The notes beneath the pieces were generated by a model. That model had not been told where the DNA came from. It was given only the letters and a program-made list of their open reading frames with translations, and ran no database searches. 64,000 nucleotides of DNA, from positions 924,501 through 988,500 of the forward strand of contig OY752144.1 in the NCBI GenBank assembly GCA_963573315.1, in the 5' to 3' direction. The DNA is from Entomortierella parvispora. Taxonomy: Eukaryota > Mortierellomycota > Mortierellomycetes > Mortierellales > Mortierellaceae. Below, in pieces: positions 26,501 to 38,406 of the stretch. Each line of letters starts with the position of its first letter. The stretch's first letter is position 1. The position numbers and the translations under genes were made by a program.

Positions 26501-27123
26501 TTTTTTTCTTTGTCTGAGGGGGGAAAGAAACGTGAGGCTTCAAGACGCCTGGATGCATGGGTGCACTGACAGCATAAAAAAAAAAAAAAAAAAAACACAC
26601 GCGCACAAAGACAAATGTTGGACGTCAGGTCACTGTACCTCCTCCAGCAAGTCGTTCGTACATCTTGGCCTCGTGTCCCAACTGGGGATGTGCAACATTA
26701 ATGGGTTCGCGTTTGATGGCATAGTCTATGCCAGTGGCCTTATGGGTAGCTGCGAGGGCGTTAGTAAAAAGAAAAAGAGGGAGAGCGTCAACCTAGTTGT
26801 TCATATCGCATTCGAATCAATTGAAGAGCAATTGAGCGATCCTTGCCCCATCGGTATCGATGAGGAGCAAGGGAAAAGGTGCATTTTTGTATCAGGTCGC
26901 GCCCTGAGGTGTTATGCTATTGACTTGACCACTGCGAGCCCCAAAAGGTTGAAGCAAAAAGTAGCGGTGTACACGACAGATGGCTGCCATTCGTGTCCCT
27001 TTTCATTTTCATTTCTTTCCGATCGTTGCAAGTCTTACCTCGAAAGACTTCGCCAAACGAACCCTCACCAATCTTTCCAAGGACCAGGTATTCACCTCCG
27101 ATGACAGTTGCAGATGAGCCCAT
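23517..27123 (-). CDS. Casein kinase 1 family Ser/Thr kinase with activation-region insert and long Gln/His/Ser-rich tail
   Basis: Five exons (27123-27039, 26749-26639, 26249-26104, 26014-25618, 25531-23517) give 917 residues. The kinase domain (about 11-380) has the glycine loop GEGSFGEVFR, Lys in YAIKREP, catalytic VYRDVKPENFLL, VDFGLATFYRD and GTARYASLNIHNG. It also has the CK1-specific HSRRDDIESVGYMLIEFL and DYDYLRK. Compared with standard CK1, an extra loop of about 60 Ser/Thr/Pro-rich residues lies between PENFLLD and the DFG strand. The C-terminal roughly 540 residues are disordered and rich in Gln, His, Ser and Pro. There is no C-terminal Cys pair for palmitoylation as in Yck1/2. The roles inferred from CK1 biology are trafficking, morphogenesis and nutrient signalling. 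An in-frame ATG at 27171 would add 16 residues, and 27123 is preferred. Confidence 0.9.
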
Positions 27124-28182
27124 TTCGAGGAGAGGTGTGACGAAAAAGAAGGAACTTGATGCTGGCCACAATGGAGTATGAGGATACTCTTGGGCTCACG
27201 CTAAACGCTTCTTGCAGAGGGAAGGAAGGAATGGTGCGTGCGCCTTGCGAACAGGTCTAGCACGAGGGGCCAAAAAAAAAAGAGAGGGAAGCCTGGGACA
27301 GCAGGCAGGCAGCTCAGAGAGCAGGAACACAGAATGTTTGTGTGTGTGTGGGGAAGGAAGCTTGGTCGTTGGAAGATCAAGCAGTCTCCGGGAGCAAGAC
27401 GAAACTCGAATCCCGTTCGCAGGAACGGAAGAGGGCAGAGCAGAAAGAATCAGCTTGACCCAGACGAGGTCCTTTGCACTGACTGTCTCTCTCAGGAAAG
27501 AATGTTGAATAAGATTGAAGAAAAAAAAGTGGTGAAAGTCGATTAAGATCGATACTCGATCTTGATGGAGGAAAAGAGAGACAGAAAGGAGGAGAGAGGA
27601 AGCGAAGGGGGGGTTTTTTATCCTTGAAATGCTAAGTCAAAGAAACGAAAGGAAAACACAGCACAATCGACGGCAAAGGCAGCGAGGGGCTTTTGCCAGC
27701 GACTGTGAGGCCTCTTTTGGGGTTTCTTTGAGTCTAATCACCCCGTCAAGGCGGCTGGGGTGTCTTCCAGGGTAAGGTCGGCACTACAGGGTCGAGGAGA
27801 GGCACAGGCGCGGACAGGGACCAGGACCGAAGAGGAGGCGTTCGATCTTGACTAGGAGCGCAAAGACAGGGGACAGGAATTGTGGCGGACTTGATTTTTG
27901 GTGGTGGGTGAGTGCAGACGGAAGAAGAAAAACCCCGGAAAGGAGAGCAAGGTAGCGGAGAAACCAAGGGATGTCTTTCTTTGTAAATGAAAGTGAAGGA
28001 GGAAGAGGAGGAAGAGGAGCCTTGTATACAAGGGAAGCGTGCGAGTATAGTACAGAAAGAAAGAGAGACAGCGAGGAGTGATCAACGACGTCTTCCTCTT
28101 GGGATTGGTTCAAGGCAAGGAGAGGAGGGACGGGAAGAGGTTTTTGTCCGAAACAGCCAAAGGTGTGTGGGGGAAAAGAGGA

Positions 28183-28249
<67 letters not shown>

Positions 28250-28692
28250 CAGAGAGAGAGAGAGAGAACCCGACTAGCAAGTGCAGATGCAAGCAAGTGG
28301 AAGCGAAGGAATGAGAGAGAGGACCAGAGAGGAAAAGGAGCAAATAAATGCAGGCGAGCAAGGGAGCGGGAAGAAAAGGAAAGAGAGAAAGAAAGAGAGA
28401 TGTCATTGGGAGCAGAGCAGAAAAGAGAAGAGACACGGCCAAGGCAATAGCAGAGGATGGATGGGGTCACCGGTCTGAACATTTTTTAGTGGGCGGAAGG
28501 GTGGATGCGGTTGGCTGGCTGGGTGGGTGCCCTGTGTTCGTTCGTTCTCCTCTGCGTCCTCCTGCCGGCAAGCACGCAGGAGGGCCTAGCCGGTTGCAGA
28601 GCTGTAGAGCTGCAGGAAGAGAGAGAAAGAGCAGAGAATGGGAATCAGAGAGATTCGACCACCGCGCATGGTTTATTCATCCCTCTCATTCA

Positions 28693-28723
<31 letters not shown>

Positions 28724-28884
28724 GTCTGCACCCTGTCTGGACAGAGCCCGTTGTTGCCATTCGTATCCATCCGGCTGAAAGTACGTTCTTCATTTCGTTC
28801 CCACACACGAACACAACACACGTAGAAACACACACGCGACAAATTCTATTTTCTACAGCTTTCTTGCATCACCCAACTTCCTCT
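27124..28884. other. Upstream region of the casein kinase gene and 3' flank of Dopey
   Basis: No supported gene in 1.76 kb. It is purine-rich on the + strand (pyrimidine-rich on the transcribed - strand), with a large GA microsatellite and a T-run at 28700-28723. Long open frames here are artefacts of the dinucleotide repeat. Confidence 0.55.
28181..28267 (+). repeat. GA dinucleotide microsatellite
   Basis: About 87 bp of nearly uninterrupted GA on the + strand, broken by single A or C substitutions. It contains an internal duplication of a block with AAAGAGAGAGAGACAG. It lies about 1.1 kb upstream of the casein kinase start. Confidence 0.9.
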
Positions 28885-31800
28885 CTAGTCGTCCAGGCTA
28901 CCATTGTTGCCGAGCATATCACGCTCAATCAGAGCCTCAATGAAACGAGTGTCCGGCTTGGCAAGCGTGTACGTTGTGTGGTACACATATTGGGCAACAT
29001 GCGTCAGGAAGAACTCGAGCTCACGCACATGCTGAATGGACCGCATCGTCAGCATCGGGCGTTTCAACGACGCCTTCGTAGACAAGCTTCCCTCTTTGCT
29101 CAATTGATGCTGCTGTTGTTGCTGTGCCTGCTCTCCAGTCGACAGGCTACTTGCCCCTGCCCTTGGCCCAACCGTCATAGATCCGATTCCAATCACTGTC
29201 GAAGATGAAGTCGACAGAGGGAGCGACAGCGTCGATCCTGTTGTCGCAAACGAGTTATTCTGTCGACCACCCGCGCCAAACGACATTTGCTCGAGAATAT
29301 CATTCTCTGTTAACCATTGATCGTCAGACCCGGCCGACTGTTGTCCAACTTGGGTTGAGGACGAATCGTGTATAGAGCCCGCTCCACCAACAATGGCATT
29401 CGTAGAGCCTCCAGCGTATCCATCCAGGGGAGCTTCTTCAAAGAGCTTCCTACCAAGCCGATCCATAAGGGCATGAGGCATGGCTTCGCCCATCGGAGAG
29501 TGCATCACCGTCTTGCGGATAGCATCCGAAATAAAGATCCATTGATGACTATCACGCGTGAGAAAAAAGGAGGGTTATGTGTGAGTCCAAAGTAAAATAA
29601 GACTGTCATCACGATTGCATTGTACGATCTATACCGCACTAGCAATCCCCTTCCCCAGTCCACCTTTGGCTTACATGAAGTAGAGTCCATCCTCGAGTAC
29701 AAATAGTAAATCCAAGAATTTGCAGGCAGACAAAAAGAGCTGCACCTGCTCAGGTCGATCGTTTTCATCCGTAAGGAAGAGGTTGAATAATTGAATCTAA
29801 ATACAGAAGAAAGGGATATAATCAAAACAAGTCAGTAAGGAAGCAGCAAGATCGTAATTGTCGAGGTTTTCGATTTGCGTACCAGCTCTGTCAGCAGTAC
29901 TGGCCAAAAGTTGTTCAGGTGTTGGTTGGAGATCCGGCATAGCAAGACACGGAGGCATAAATATATCTAGAAGGTACATACGAGGTTAGAATTTGGTCTC
30001 ATGTTCTCGTAAAACTCTGTTTCCTTTTTTTTTTAGTCGCTCTACCTCAGGGTGGACTTGCTCTGTTGAACTCAACTTCAATAGTTCGACGAGCTTTTCT
30101 TGGATGTTCGGCAATTGTGGTAGGTACTGGTCGACAGTCCCGCACCAAATAATAAATGTCAGACGACGCAACATCAAGGCCCTGTTCAATGATTCCTGGT
30201 CTCTGCTGGTGAACAAAGCTGTTGTTGGGGACGTCGAAATGCGACCTAAACGAGGAGAGCGGCCACTTTGTTAAGACAACTCTGCAAGAGAGATATTTGT
30301 AAAATACAAATCCGACATATTGCTTACCAAGTAGCTCGACTAGTCTATCCTTCTCGGAGACCATGGCTGTTTGAATCAAAACACGCCACTTTCGGGCTGC
30401 GGCAGGTCCCATGGCAAAGAATCTATTGTCCAAAAACACCTCCCATACCTCCTTTCGCCACGTCCTGTAAGCGAATGGGATCTTGGAGATCTCACAGAGT
30501 AGATCCACTGTCGTATCATGCAGGCCCACACGCGTTTTGAGCGCAGGAGCAATCACATAGTACATCAGGTTTGTAATTGCGGTGGTGATACGGTCTTGTT
30601 CCAACAAGATCCTCCGCATGTTCGGGATGATGAGTTGGCAAAGACTGACCAGAATCTGTTGGATGAGTACGTCTTCTTTGGTTTTGCCTGCACGCTTGAT
30701 TTGGTCCACATCCGAAATATTGGAGGAAGGTGGCCGAGTCGACTCTCTCGAGTCATCTATAACAACATGAGAGTCTATTAGACAGCTGCTGAATTGACTG
30801 GATGATGTGCCTCTGTCATTTCTTTGATACCATGCCCTTACCGCTCTCTTCCAAAATCTCGAAATCTTGGGGGTTCCTATTCCTTAACCAAATACCTTGA
30901 TCAAACGATCGGCCGGCAATCAACACGCAGTAGTCAAGAACGCGAGCGTACAGATCTGCTGCGTCTCGGCGAATCTTCTTGTCTTCAAAATAGCTGGTAT
31001 GGGAGAGGCGATCGCACAGGACAGTCATGATCCGTAGGAGAGACGGAAAGGCATACTTGAAGGTGGTCGCCTGCGGAAAGTATTCACGGACGAAATTCTG
31101 ACATAAAGGCCAAAGATCCACCAGCGATTCCACATTGGGGAGATACGAGCAGTAAATCTCGACAAATCGCAGCAATATGATATCGGTTCTATTCAAAAGA
31201 TCAGAGATGCATGTTAATTAAAGCAACATCATTACTGAAGTAAAGCTTGCAAAGAATTGATCAGTATACGTACGCCTTGCTGATACGGAGGTTGGGCCGT
31301 TTTGACCGTGTCGTGGTCATCCCTTGAGTTCTGGCTCGGATGCTCTCAATGAGAGTGAGAAAGATGGCAAGAGGAGAAGCCCCAGGAACTGCGCTTAAAA
31401 TATCAAGCGTCCTGAAGTCAAGATCCGTCTTTGCGTTCTCCAAATCCAATGATGACGGGTTTTCTGCCAGGAAGAGTTCCACGAATGCCTCTGTCACCTC
31501 AGACGGGTATGACTTGTATAGACCTGACAAAATTCGTTTTACTCGTGCTCGCACGCGCTCACCAATAAATTGAAGAGACACAGTTTCGGCCTCCGAGGCG
31601 ACGGCTACATTTTTCAAATCGAAGACTGACCAGAGCTCGATAAAAATCTGGACGATCCCTACAATGTTGAAAAGAACCGTATCTCTCGCCTAATTATGGA
31701 GAGGGCGCCAGGTTATTAAACAGTGTTAATCATGTATATCCATGCAGCTGCCTTTTGACAAATACCCTATTCTCTTGAAAGGCGTCGCTGGGATGAACCT

Positions 31801-34800
31801 CAATACTAAGGACATTTGCCGCCAACCCTTGTGTCCCACGTAATCCATCCATCCACTCTTGTTTGTGAACCGAGTCGACTTCCTCTCCAAGTCGCGCCTC
31901 CGCCAAGCTGAAGGTCAACAGCCTCTCGAGTCCAGTCAAAAAAATCATCAGATCCTGATCTGTCAAGTTAGGAGACGCACTCGGCGGCCTGTCGTTGTCC
32001 GCGTAAGCTTCGAGAAGGCAGGCACGGCTCCTCAGGATCTGGTCGCAAAGACATTGGATGACAGGCAACAACACCTTGCGGAAATAATTCGTCAGAAATG
32101 GGAGCGCCAACATCAAAAAGTCCATCCAGTGCTGAAGAATCGGTCGATTGGAAGGTACTGATAATGCGTCAAAGACCGTCTTCACAAACAACGGGGACGA
32201 GCCAACAATACGGAATAGACTTTCGTTCGAATCCGGGGCGGTTTGGCTCGATCCCGTGGAGCCCTCAAAGGTCGACATAGAGCTGTCTCTAACTACAGTT
32301 CCGTTGTGCGAAGGACCTGTACTTGCCCCTGCCTTCTTGACTGGTGTTGTTCCCATCAAAATAGTCGCGTGTAAAAGATGTAGAAGTCGACTCTGGAGGT
32401 CCAACCGGCTATGATTTATGCAGTAAAGCATCTTGTTGATAACAGTCCTGTGGATCATTGCCAGTAATGATGTCTCAACGTGGTCAATCTTGGATATGAT
32501 GAAATGTAAAAAATCTGCGGCAACCATGTGGATCTCCTCGTTCAAGTTCAACATCAATTTGAAGTCACTCGTTGGCTCACTTTCGATAAATCTAAGGCGA
32601 TCGAGCATGAGTCAGTTGTTAGCCGAGGACCCCACAACCCAATGTCGATTTAGGAAAAAGATTCGTACCTCAAAGCTGATCGGACGAAACAATCCAAGTA
32701 TGTTGGTGCAGCCTTAGGGTCTACCAAGAAAAGGGAATTGTCAGAACAATGTCCATAAACATCACCACATTTCATTGAATCACAGTGTGGTCCTTACCAG
32801 TGTTACCGACTACTTCAGAGACAGCTATTGCCACCTCGGGAGGCACAGTAGACTGTCTGATGGAGCGCAAGAAACCCAAACCGCCAAACCGGAAGACAGT
32901 CAACAACGTGTTGAACACGTACTGGACCTGCGCTTGATCAAAATTCCGGATATAGTAGTGCACGGGAAAGTATTCGTTGTGGAACGTCTCCTCTGACTGG
33001 ACTCGTACAATAGACTGGTCGTAGAGAACAAGCAGCAGTGGGTCTAGGAGCCGCGGATATGATTTGAGGTTGCTACGGATCCACGTTTCACCCGCTCTCC
33101 TGTTGGACGGATTGGTACTGCTTAGGGAGTCGAGCATAAGCATCATGGGGCGAACAAATGCGGCAGGGTTGTGCTGAATATCATCTAGGAACCAAAATTG
33201 GTATAAGTGCTCGGGTTCTAGAAAGCGTTGCTTGTACCGGAGTACCATCTTCTTACCTGATAGTCTCCAAAACACTCCAAACTTTTGAAAGGCATCAATT
33301 CGTATTCTGGTGTTGTCGGATACCAGATAAGAGGCAATCGCTGTTTCAACTTCATGACTGACAGCAGTCATATCCTGCAACATCCAAAGCAATTGTGAGG
33401 CGCGCAGATGCAGGTGCATGTGCTCTTCGGCAAGAAACATCCAAATCCTGTCTACAATTGGCCGTAAATGCTCTCGACTGTCCAAAAATGACGTGGGGAT
33501 AACCTTCATATCTACCGTCAAATCCACCAGCGTAGTCACTACAGCGTCCACAATTGAGAAATCATCCACCTATTTATAAAATACAATAAGAATAATGATG
33601 AGTGATTATGGCCAAAAGTACAGGCATGCTTTCTCAAAATATGACGTTGTTACTTTGCAACAGGCGGTCCTCATCTTGTCAAGCCACAAGCCAGAGAAAT
33701 AATCATCAGAGACATTGGGCGGGGACTGGTACCGAGAGAGGATGGTCAGAGTCTTGCATGCCTTCAGGATCATTGGTCTCAAAGTCCTTGTGTGCATTCC
33801 ATCCTCCTCCTTCGTGCACAAGTCGAGTACATTGCAAATGAAATTCTGGATGGAGGTCAAGGCTTGGTATGTAAGGGCCTGTCCCTTGATTCCGGCATAT
33901 TCTTTGGCCGTAGTTTCTTCTGTGTTGCTCGGGGTCGAGGGGCTTAAGACATAAAACTCTTCAATGTAGTCCTTTGCGCTCATGCCAGCCTCAAATGACA
34001 CAATCCTTGTAGACGCCTGGTTGCCATCAGGCTTTCCGTGCTGTGAACCAGGGGTCGGGGTAGCGGGTTTTGATTTCGATGCCCGTGTAGGTAGTGATGG
34101 CAGCAAGGCTTGGCTAATTGCTTGAGGCGCAAAAACTGAGGCGGGTATATGTCGGAAAAGCATCAGGCAAAGCGACAGCGCGGTGTTGACCTGATCCGCA
34201 TAGAGAAGGACACTGTTGCTGTCAACAATAATCTAAGTAGAGACATGGTTTAGTTAGCGACAGAGTTCAATATAAAGCTATAGAGCCTCAGGAGGACAGT
34301 AAATAGAACTCATACCTGGATTCTTGTCAATAAGAGGAGCAAGAACATGGGCATGTGCATGTGCTGCATCTCCTCGTCATTCAACTTGAAAGAATTCAAG
34401 AAAAACATGGCCAGATCGAGGGCAGAAGAATCCTTTCCTTCCTCGGCTGGAAAATTATCACAAATGGCCTCTGAAAGCTTCTTCCAGATCAAATACGGGT
34501 CCGTCATGTCAATCCACATGGTTGCTGTTTGAATGAGCTATGTAAGAGGACTCTACGTTAGATAAGTGTTCGACACCACGCACAACGACTACCATAATAG
34601 CATTCCAGCTAACGCTCTCATACCTCTGCTCCGTGATGGCCTGCATCGACGTGTCTCTTTAACGAAAGCAGTGCATCCAAGAATACCGCCTGGATTACCG
34701 GATATCCAATGTCCCACTCGTCCAGGAGAGAGACAAATACTCGATACGGCTTTTGGCTCTCCTGGAGCTCTTCGTCGTCCGACCAAAGAATGCTCTGCAT

Positions 34801-36843
34801 AAAGGTGTTGTATATCATTGATTAGGAACCTTTCAAAATCAGACGTCTGCGTTTTCTTTAGAGGTTGCATCTACCTGCAAGCCAGATATTAATGCATCCT
34901 TTGCAGGTCCGTCAAAGACTTTCTTCTTTCCGTCTTGAGTGCCTATAAAGTGTTGAAGAGGGTTAAACAAGGGTCCGAGAGTGAAAAGCTCTCACATGTA
35001 GTGTAACTCGGTTGAATGACATGCCTAAAAGCCAAGCATAGAGTCTCCGGTTCAGAGACATATCTTTGCGTAACACAACACCAACCGCAGCTTTTACGAG
35101 AACGATCAAGTCATTCTGGTCAATCAGCCTAAGTGCATTTGAAGTTAAAACAATGAAGTGGGTGGAGGTGAGTTCCCATGCAAAATGAGAAAAATCCAAA
35201 ACAAGTGGCTAAGTAAACCCTGGAACTCACCTATTGCCAACGGGGAAGTGCACCACCATCAAGTCCAGCATGGCGCGCTGCACAAGAAGTTGAGAGTCGC
35301 CCACTGTTGCTGAGAAAGCTCTGACCATCAGCCCTGCGTCATCGCCAAGCACAAATGCAACATCTGATATTCACATGCAGCATTGCATGCATATTAGTTA
35401 GATTGATTTAGAATGACGGGCGAATCTTTAAGAGCATAGACACACAGGGGGGTATACCTTCGGTGTTGGTCAACAAAGGCATGCGACGTGTAAGGTAGTG
35501 CAAGGCAGGTCCTCGATGTTGCGAGGAAGTGATCAAGACCAACCACATGCATTGGAAGAAGAAAGTTTCGTCCACAGACTTGCGAAGGCTGTCCATGATG
35601 TTCAACACTCTATCGAAAAACTCGCTGCCTTCCTCATCCAGTCCTGGCAAAAGTCCGATCATGAAGCTCTTCAGACATGGCTTTAGTCTGTCTTTTAGCG
35701 GTAGGTAGAACTTTTCGTAAATATCCAAGAGTTGAGGCTACATGCAATTCATTGATAAAGTTTCGACTGTTAGCCTGGTCTATTTTTCTTCTGCACATCC
35801 AATAGATCTCTATTTACCTTGACCGAAAGAGCTGCATTTTGTAAGAACGGAAAGAGTCCGTACGACCACAGTGTGATATCCTCCGCCAACTGATCTGGCT
35901 ACAGTACATATCGAAATGAGAAGTCAGCATAGATTTTTTGGAAGCAATTCCCAGAGTTATCGCTTGACCGAGAAGAAAGAAAGGGAACATACACCAATAG
36001 TTTCCAGAATATACGCGTAGACATCCAGAGTCTTCCCGTGAACCCCTGCAGGCAAAGCAGGGTTGAGACACTGCGCCAAACGCTTTGCCACTGTAAGACT
36101 CCGGGGTATGACCGTATACTGAGGATATGCTTGAAAGGACTATTTGCGAATAGTAGGTATTCAGTACATGATCCTCGATCAAATGCTGACTCGCCAAAAA
36201 CAAAAAAAAAAAAGAAAAAAAACGTATCATGCTGTCACAAGCGCTCAGGGCTTTCCCTTCCTTGGCTGACTGCAAAAAAAGCCCGTCCTTACCCTCATAA
36301 TCTTGAGCAGGAATGGATTCACATCGGCCCATTCGTTCACATTGTCGAAAGACTGGAGGTTTCTTTCTACAAGCTGCACGTATTTCTTGTAGCGAGGATC
36401 ATTATTGAGATCCGCTGTAGGACAAAAAGGAGAAAAGAGCCGGAAATAAAAGAGACCGGGAGATTAGTGGACGTGTGCTTCGAATGAGCTCTAGCCCTTT
36501 CCAATATAATCTAGTTCAGTCGCAAATCCCATGTTCACATCTGCGGTTGTTCACCGTCTGTGTGTCATCGTTGTTGTGCCGTGTCACTCATTCCAGCTGT
36601 GTCCTGGCAATCCGAGCCTTTGTCTACCAATTGAACATCAAATAAAGAAACGAACGTGCCTCGGTTCTTGTTGCTGGCGCTGCCCCAGGAATGCGTTGGC
36701 GGGGTCTTTGGTGAAGGCGATGGAGAACGGAGTTGGGCCGAGTTAACAACGATATTCTTTGGGAGAGCAGAATGCTTCGGCGAGGATGCCATGAAAGTAG
36801 GCGAGGGCGCCCTGGGCGAAGGCGAAATGCCTGGCTCGGTCAT
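28885..36843 (-). CDS. DOP1: Dopey family protein (Dop1/DopA), Golgi-endosome trafficking
   Basis: My model has 21 exons: 36843-36660, 36414-36293, 36139-35995, 35894-35818, 35737-35458, 35363-35231, 35128-35025, 34942-34875, 34794-34624, 34537-34316, 34232-33654, 33569-32798, 32720-32669, 32591-31766, 31689-31274, 31188-30842, 30756-30328, 30245-30046, 29966-29883, 29796-29675, 29548-28885. The sum is 5997 nt, 1998 residues. After a Ser/Pro-rich leader, the Dopey N-terminal domain begins near residue 62 (YKKYVQLVERNLQSF, NEWADV) and continues with VAKRLAQCLNPALPAGVH and GLDEEGSEFFDRVL. The C-terminus has the conserved LFLSACKFLDLL and HQWIFISDAIRK. In yeast and animals Dopey pairs with Mon2 and works on endosome-to-Golgi retrieval and ER organisation. 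Introns 1 and 7 need GC donors. Other exon edges are standard GT-AG. Yeast Dop1 has about 1700 residues. Confidence 0.93.
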
Positions 36844-37269
36844 GGCGAGGGTTATGTATACACGAAATGCGGCAGTCGGGGTGCTGGCTGTCCTTGTAAT
36901 CCTGGTTGTCTTGGCAAAAAGATGTTGTGGAGAGTCCGAGTGCGAGTCTGCGGGGACAGTCGAGAGGATAGATGGAGCACAGGGGAAAAGAGACGAGAAG
37001 AGAGGAGAGATGCGGGGTGTTGGAGCGAGACAGAAAGAACCCTTCCCTTCTCCCCCTTCCTAGAAATCCATGTGCGCAAGGTCTGTGACTGCACTCAGTC
37101 CCCACGACGCGTCCATTTCGTTTTTCACTCAACTCTCCACCCGACGAGGAGGAGGAGGAGGGAGAGGAGAAGGGAGATGCTGCCTTCCCAGGAGTGGCTG
37201 CTATCCTTGCATGTCGTTTTATTCTATTAGTTTAGATACTATATTACATGGCCAGGAAGTGTTGCGCTT
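36844..37269. other. Upstream region of Dopey / 3' region of secreted-protein gene
   Basis: Contains no gene. A GGAGGAGGAGGA-type purine tract is at 37147-37176 and AATAAA for the minus-strand gene is at 37223-37218. Confidence 0.5.
37218..37223 (-). terminator. Poly(A) signal of the secreted-protein gene
   Basis: Minus-strand AATAAA about 47 nt after the stop codon at 37270. Confidence 0.5.
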
Positions 37270-38406
37270 CTAGTTGCCGGGCTTCACGTCCGCGTCAATG
37301 TTGATGCGGAGATTCGAGAGAATGTTGAGGACGCCATCGAAGAGAGACTTGCGCTGCTCGCTGCAAGCCGTTGGAACCTCCTGATCATAAAAGTGGTCCA
37401 AACGAGGCTTGAACTCATTCTCAAGGTTAATACGAAGACTCAGCACATTGTGGGCATCTTCACTATCCCTGCATCCAGTCTTGCACACAAACTTGTTGTC
37501 GACCGACGCTGCGACATCAATACCGGGCTGTGCACTATTGTCCTTGAGCGCCTCTAATTTAGCTGCTGCAAAAATTGGCGCTGGGGCCTCTGGAGCTAGA
37601 GTAGGGGTCTCTGGGGCAGGCGCAGGGGTCTCTGGAGTTGGAGCTGGGGTCTCTGGAGCTGGAGCTGGGGTCTCTGGAACTGGAGCTGGGGTCTCTGGAG
37701 CTGGGGCAGGGGTCTCTGGGGCAGGCGCAGGAGACTCTGGTGCAGGGGCAGGGGTTTTTGGAGCTGATTCGGCAGCCATGGGCTCAGGAGTTTCCGCTGG
37801 TGTGGAATCAGGCACGGAAGCAGCAGGAACAGGAACAATCTCAGTGTTGGTCATCTTCTCGGTGCAGTCCTTGGACAACGACTCGGCATTGACAGTTGCC
37901 TGGATACGATCCAACACAGCCTTGGTGATGGCAGTGTCAAACGCAGCCATCTTCTTCTCGACCTCTTCCTTCTTGGACCAAGGAATGTCAAAGTTGGAAT
38001 CTGTTGTAACAGTGGCCTTGATCACGGGCTGGAGAGCCTCGGGACTGCAGGCCTTCTTGGCTTCGTCAATCTGTGCCTGAACTGTGACAGTAAGCAGCTT
38101 TTTTTCGTTGGGCATGTCCTCAGTGCCGCTGGTGACCTTGGCGGCCTGAATCTCCTTCATGAGGTCATCGAGACGTGTATGGGCAATCCCCGAGTAGTGG
38201 TCAGCAGAGGTCTTGACAATAAGGTCAAGCGCGACTCCATCCTGGTTTGTGCAATCGTTGCAGCGCTTGTAGATCAAAGGGGCCAGTGCAACGCTGATGT
38301 CATGTCTGGTCGTGTCAATGGCGACAGGGATCTTGACAGCCAAGGGCGCGGCATTGGCGACAACAGCCAGAGCGGCCGAGATCAAGAGGATGGAGGGAAA
38401 CTTCAT
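37270..38406 (-). CDS. Putative secreted or cell-wall protein with Pro/Ala/Glu/Thr tandem repeat
   Basis: A single exon encodes 378 residues and I do not recognise the family. Residues 1-19 form a clear signal peptide (MKFPSILLISAALAVVANA, cleavage probably after ANA). Two helical-looking segments (about 20-180 and 280-378) carry paired cysteines (CNDC, CKTGC) and flank a low-complexity region (about 195-275). In that region the heptamer/octamer PAPETPA/PAPAPETP is repeated about ten times, resembling an O-glycosylated spacer. There is no GPI-anchor tail. Plausible roles are wall-associated or secreted structural protein. The antisense Gly/Ala-rich open frame is a shadow of the repeat. It is divergently transcribed from the anchored protein gene to its right. 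Confidence 0.85.
   Translation of the reverse strand: MKFPSILLISAALAVVANAAPLAVKIPVAIDTTRHDISVALAPLIYKRCNDCTNQDGVALDLIVKTSADHYSGIAHTRLDDLMKEIQAAKVTSGTEDMPNEKKLLTVTVQAQIDEAKKACSPEALQPVIKATVTTDSNFDIPWSKKEEVEKKMAAFDTAITKAVLDRIQATVNAESLSKDCTEKMTNTEIVPVPAASVPDSTPAETPEPMAAESAPKTPAPAPESPAPAPETPAPAPETPAPVPETPAPAPETPAPTPETPAPAPETPTLAPEAPAPIFAAAKLEALKDNSAQPGIDVAASVDNKFVCKTGCRDSEDAHNVLSLRINLENEFKPRLDHFYDQEVPTACSEQRKSLFDGVLNILSNLRINIDADVKPGN
37596..37785 (-). repeat. Coding minisatellite (Pro-Ala-Pro-Glu-Thr repeat)
   Basis: Direct repeats of about 21-24 bp on the + strand (GGAGCTGGAGCTGGGGTCTCT family, in-frame, minus-strand coding) make up the proline-rich spacer of the secreted protein. Units differ by interchange of GGAGCTGGA and GGGGCAGGC, so copies were amplified and then diverged. 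Confidence 0.8.

Noticed and set aside
27784-28482. 232-codon minus-strand frame rich in Leu/Ser
   Set aside because: Created by the GA/CT microsatellite; it is a repeat artefact.
35814-36332. 172-codon minus frame within Dopey
   Set aside because: Mixes intron and exon sequence. Family conservation requires splicing at 36293 to 36139 instead of reading through.
37409-38080. Gly/Ala-rich 223-codon frame antisense to the secreted protein
   Set aside because: Shadow of the minus-strand proline repeat. The sense product has a signal peptide and consistent modules.
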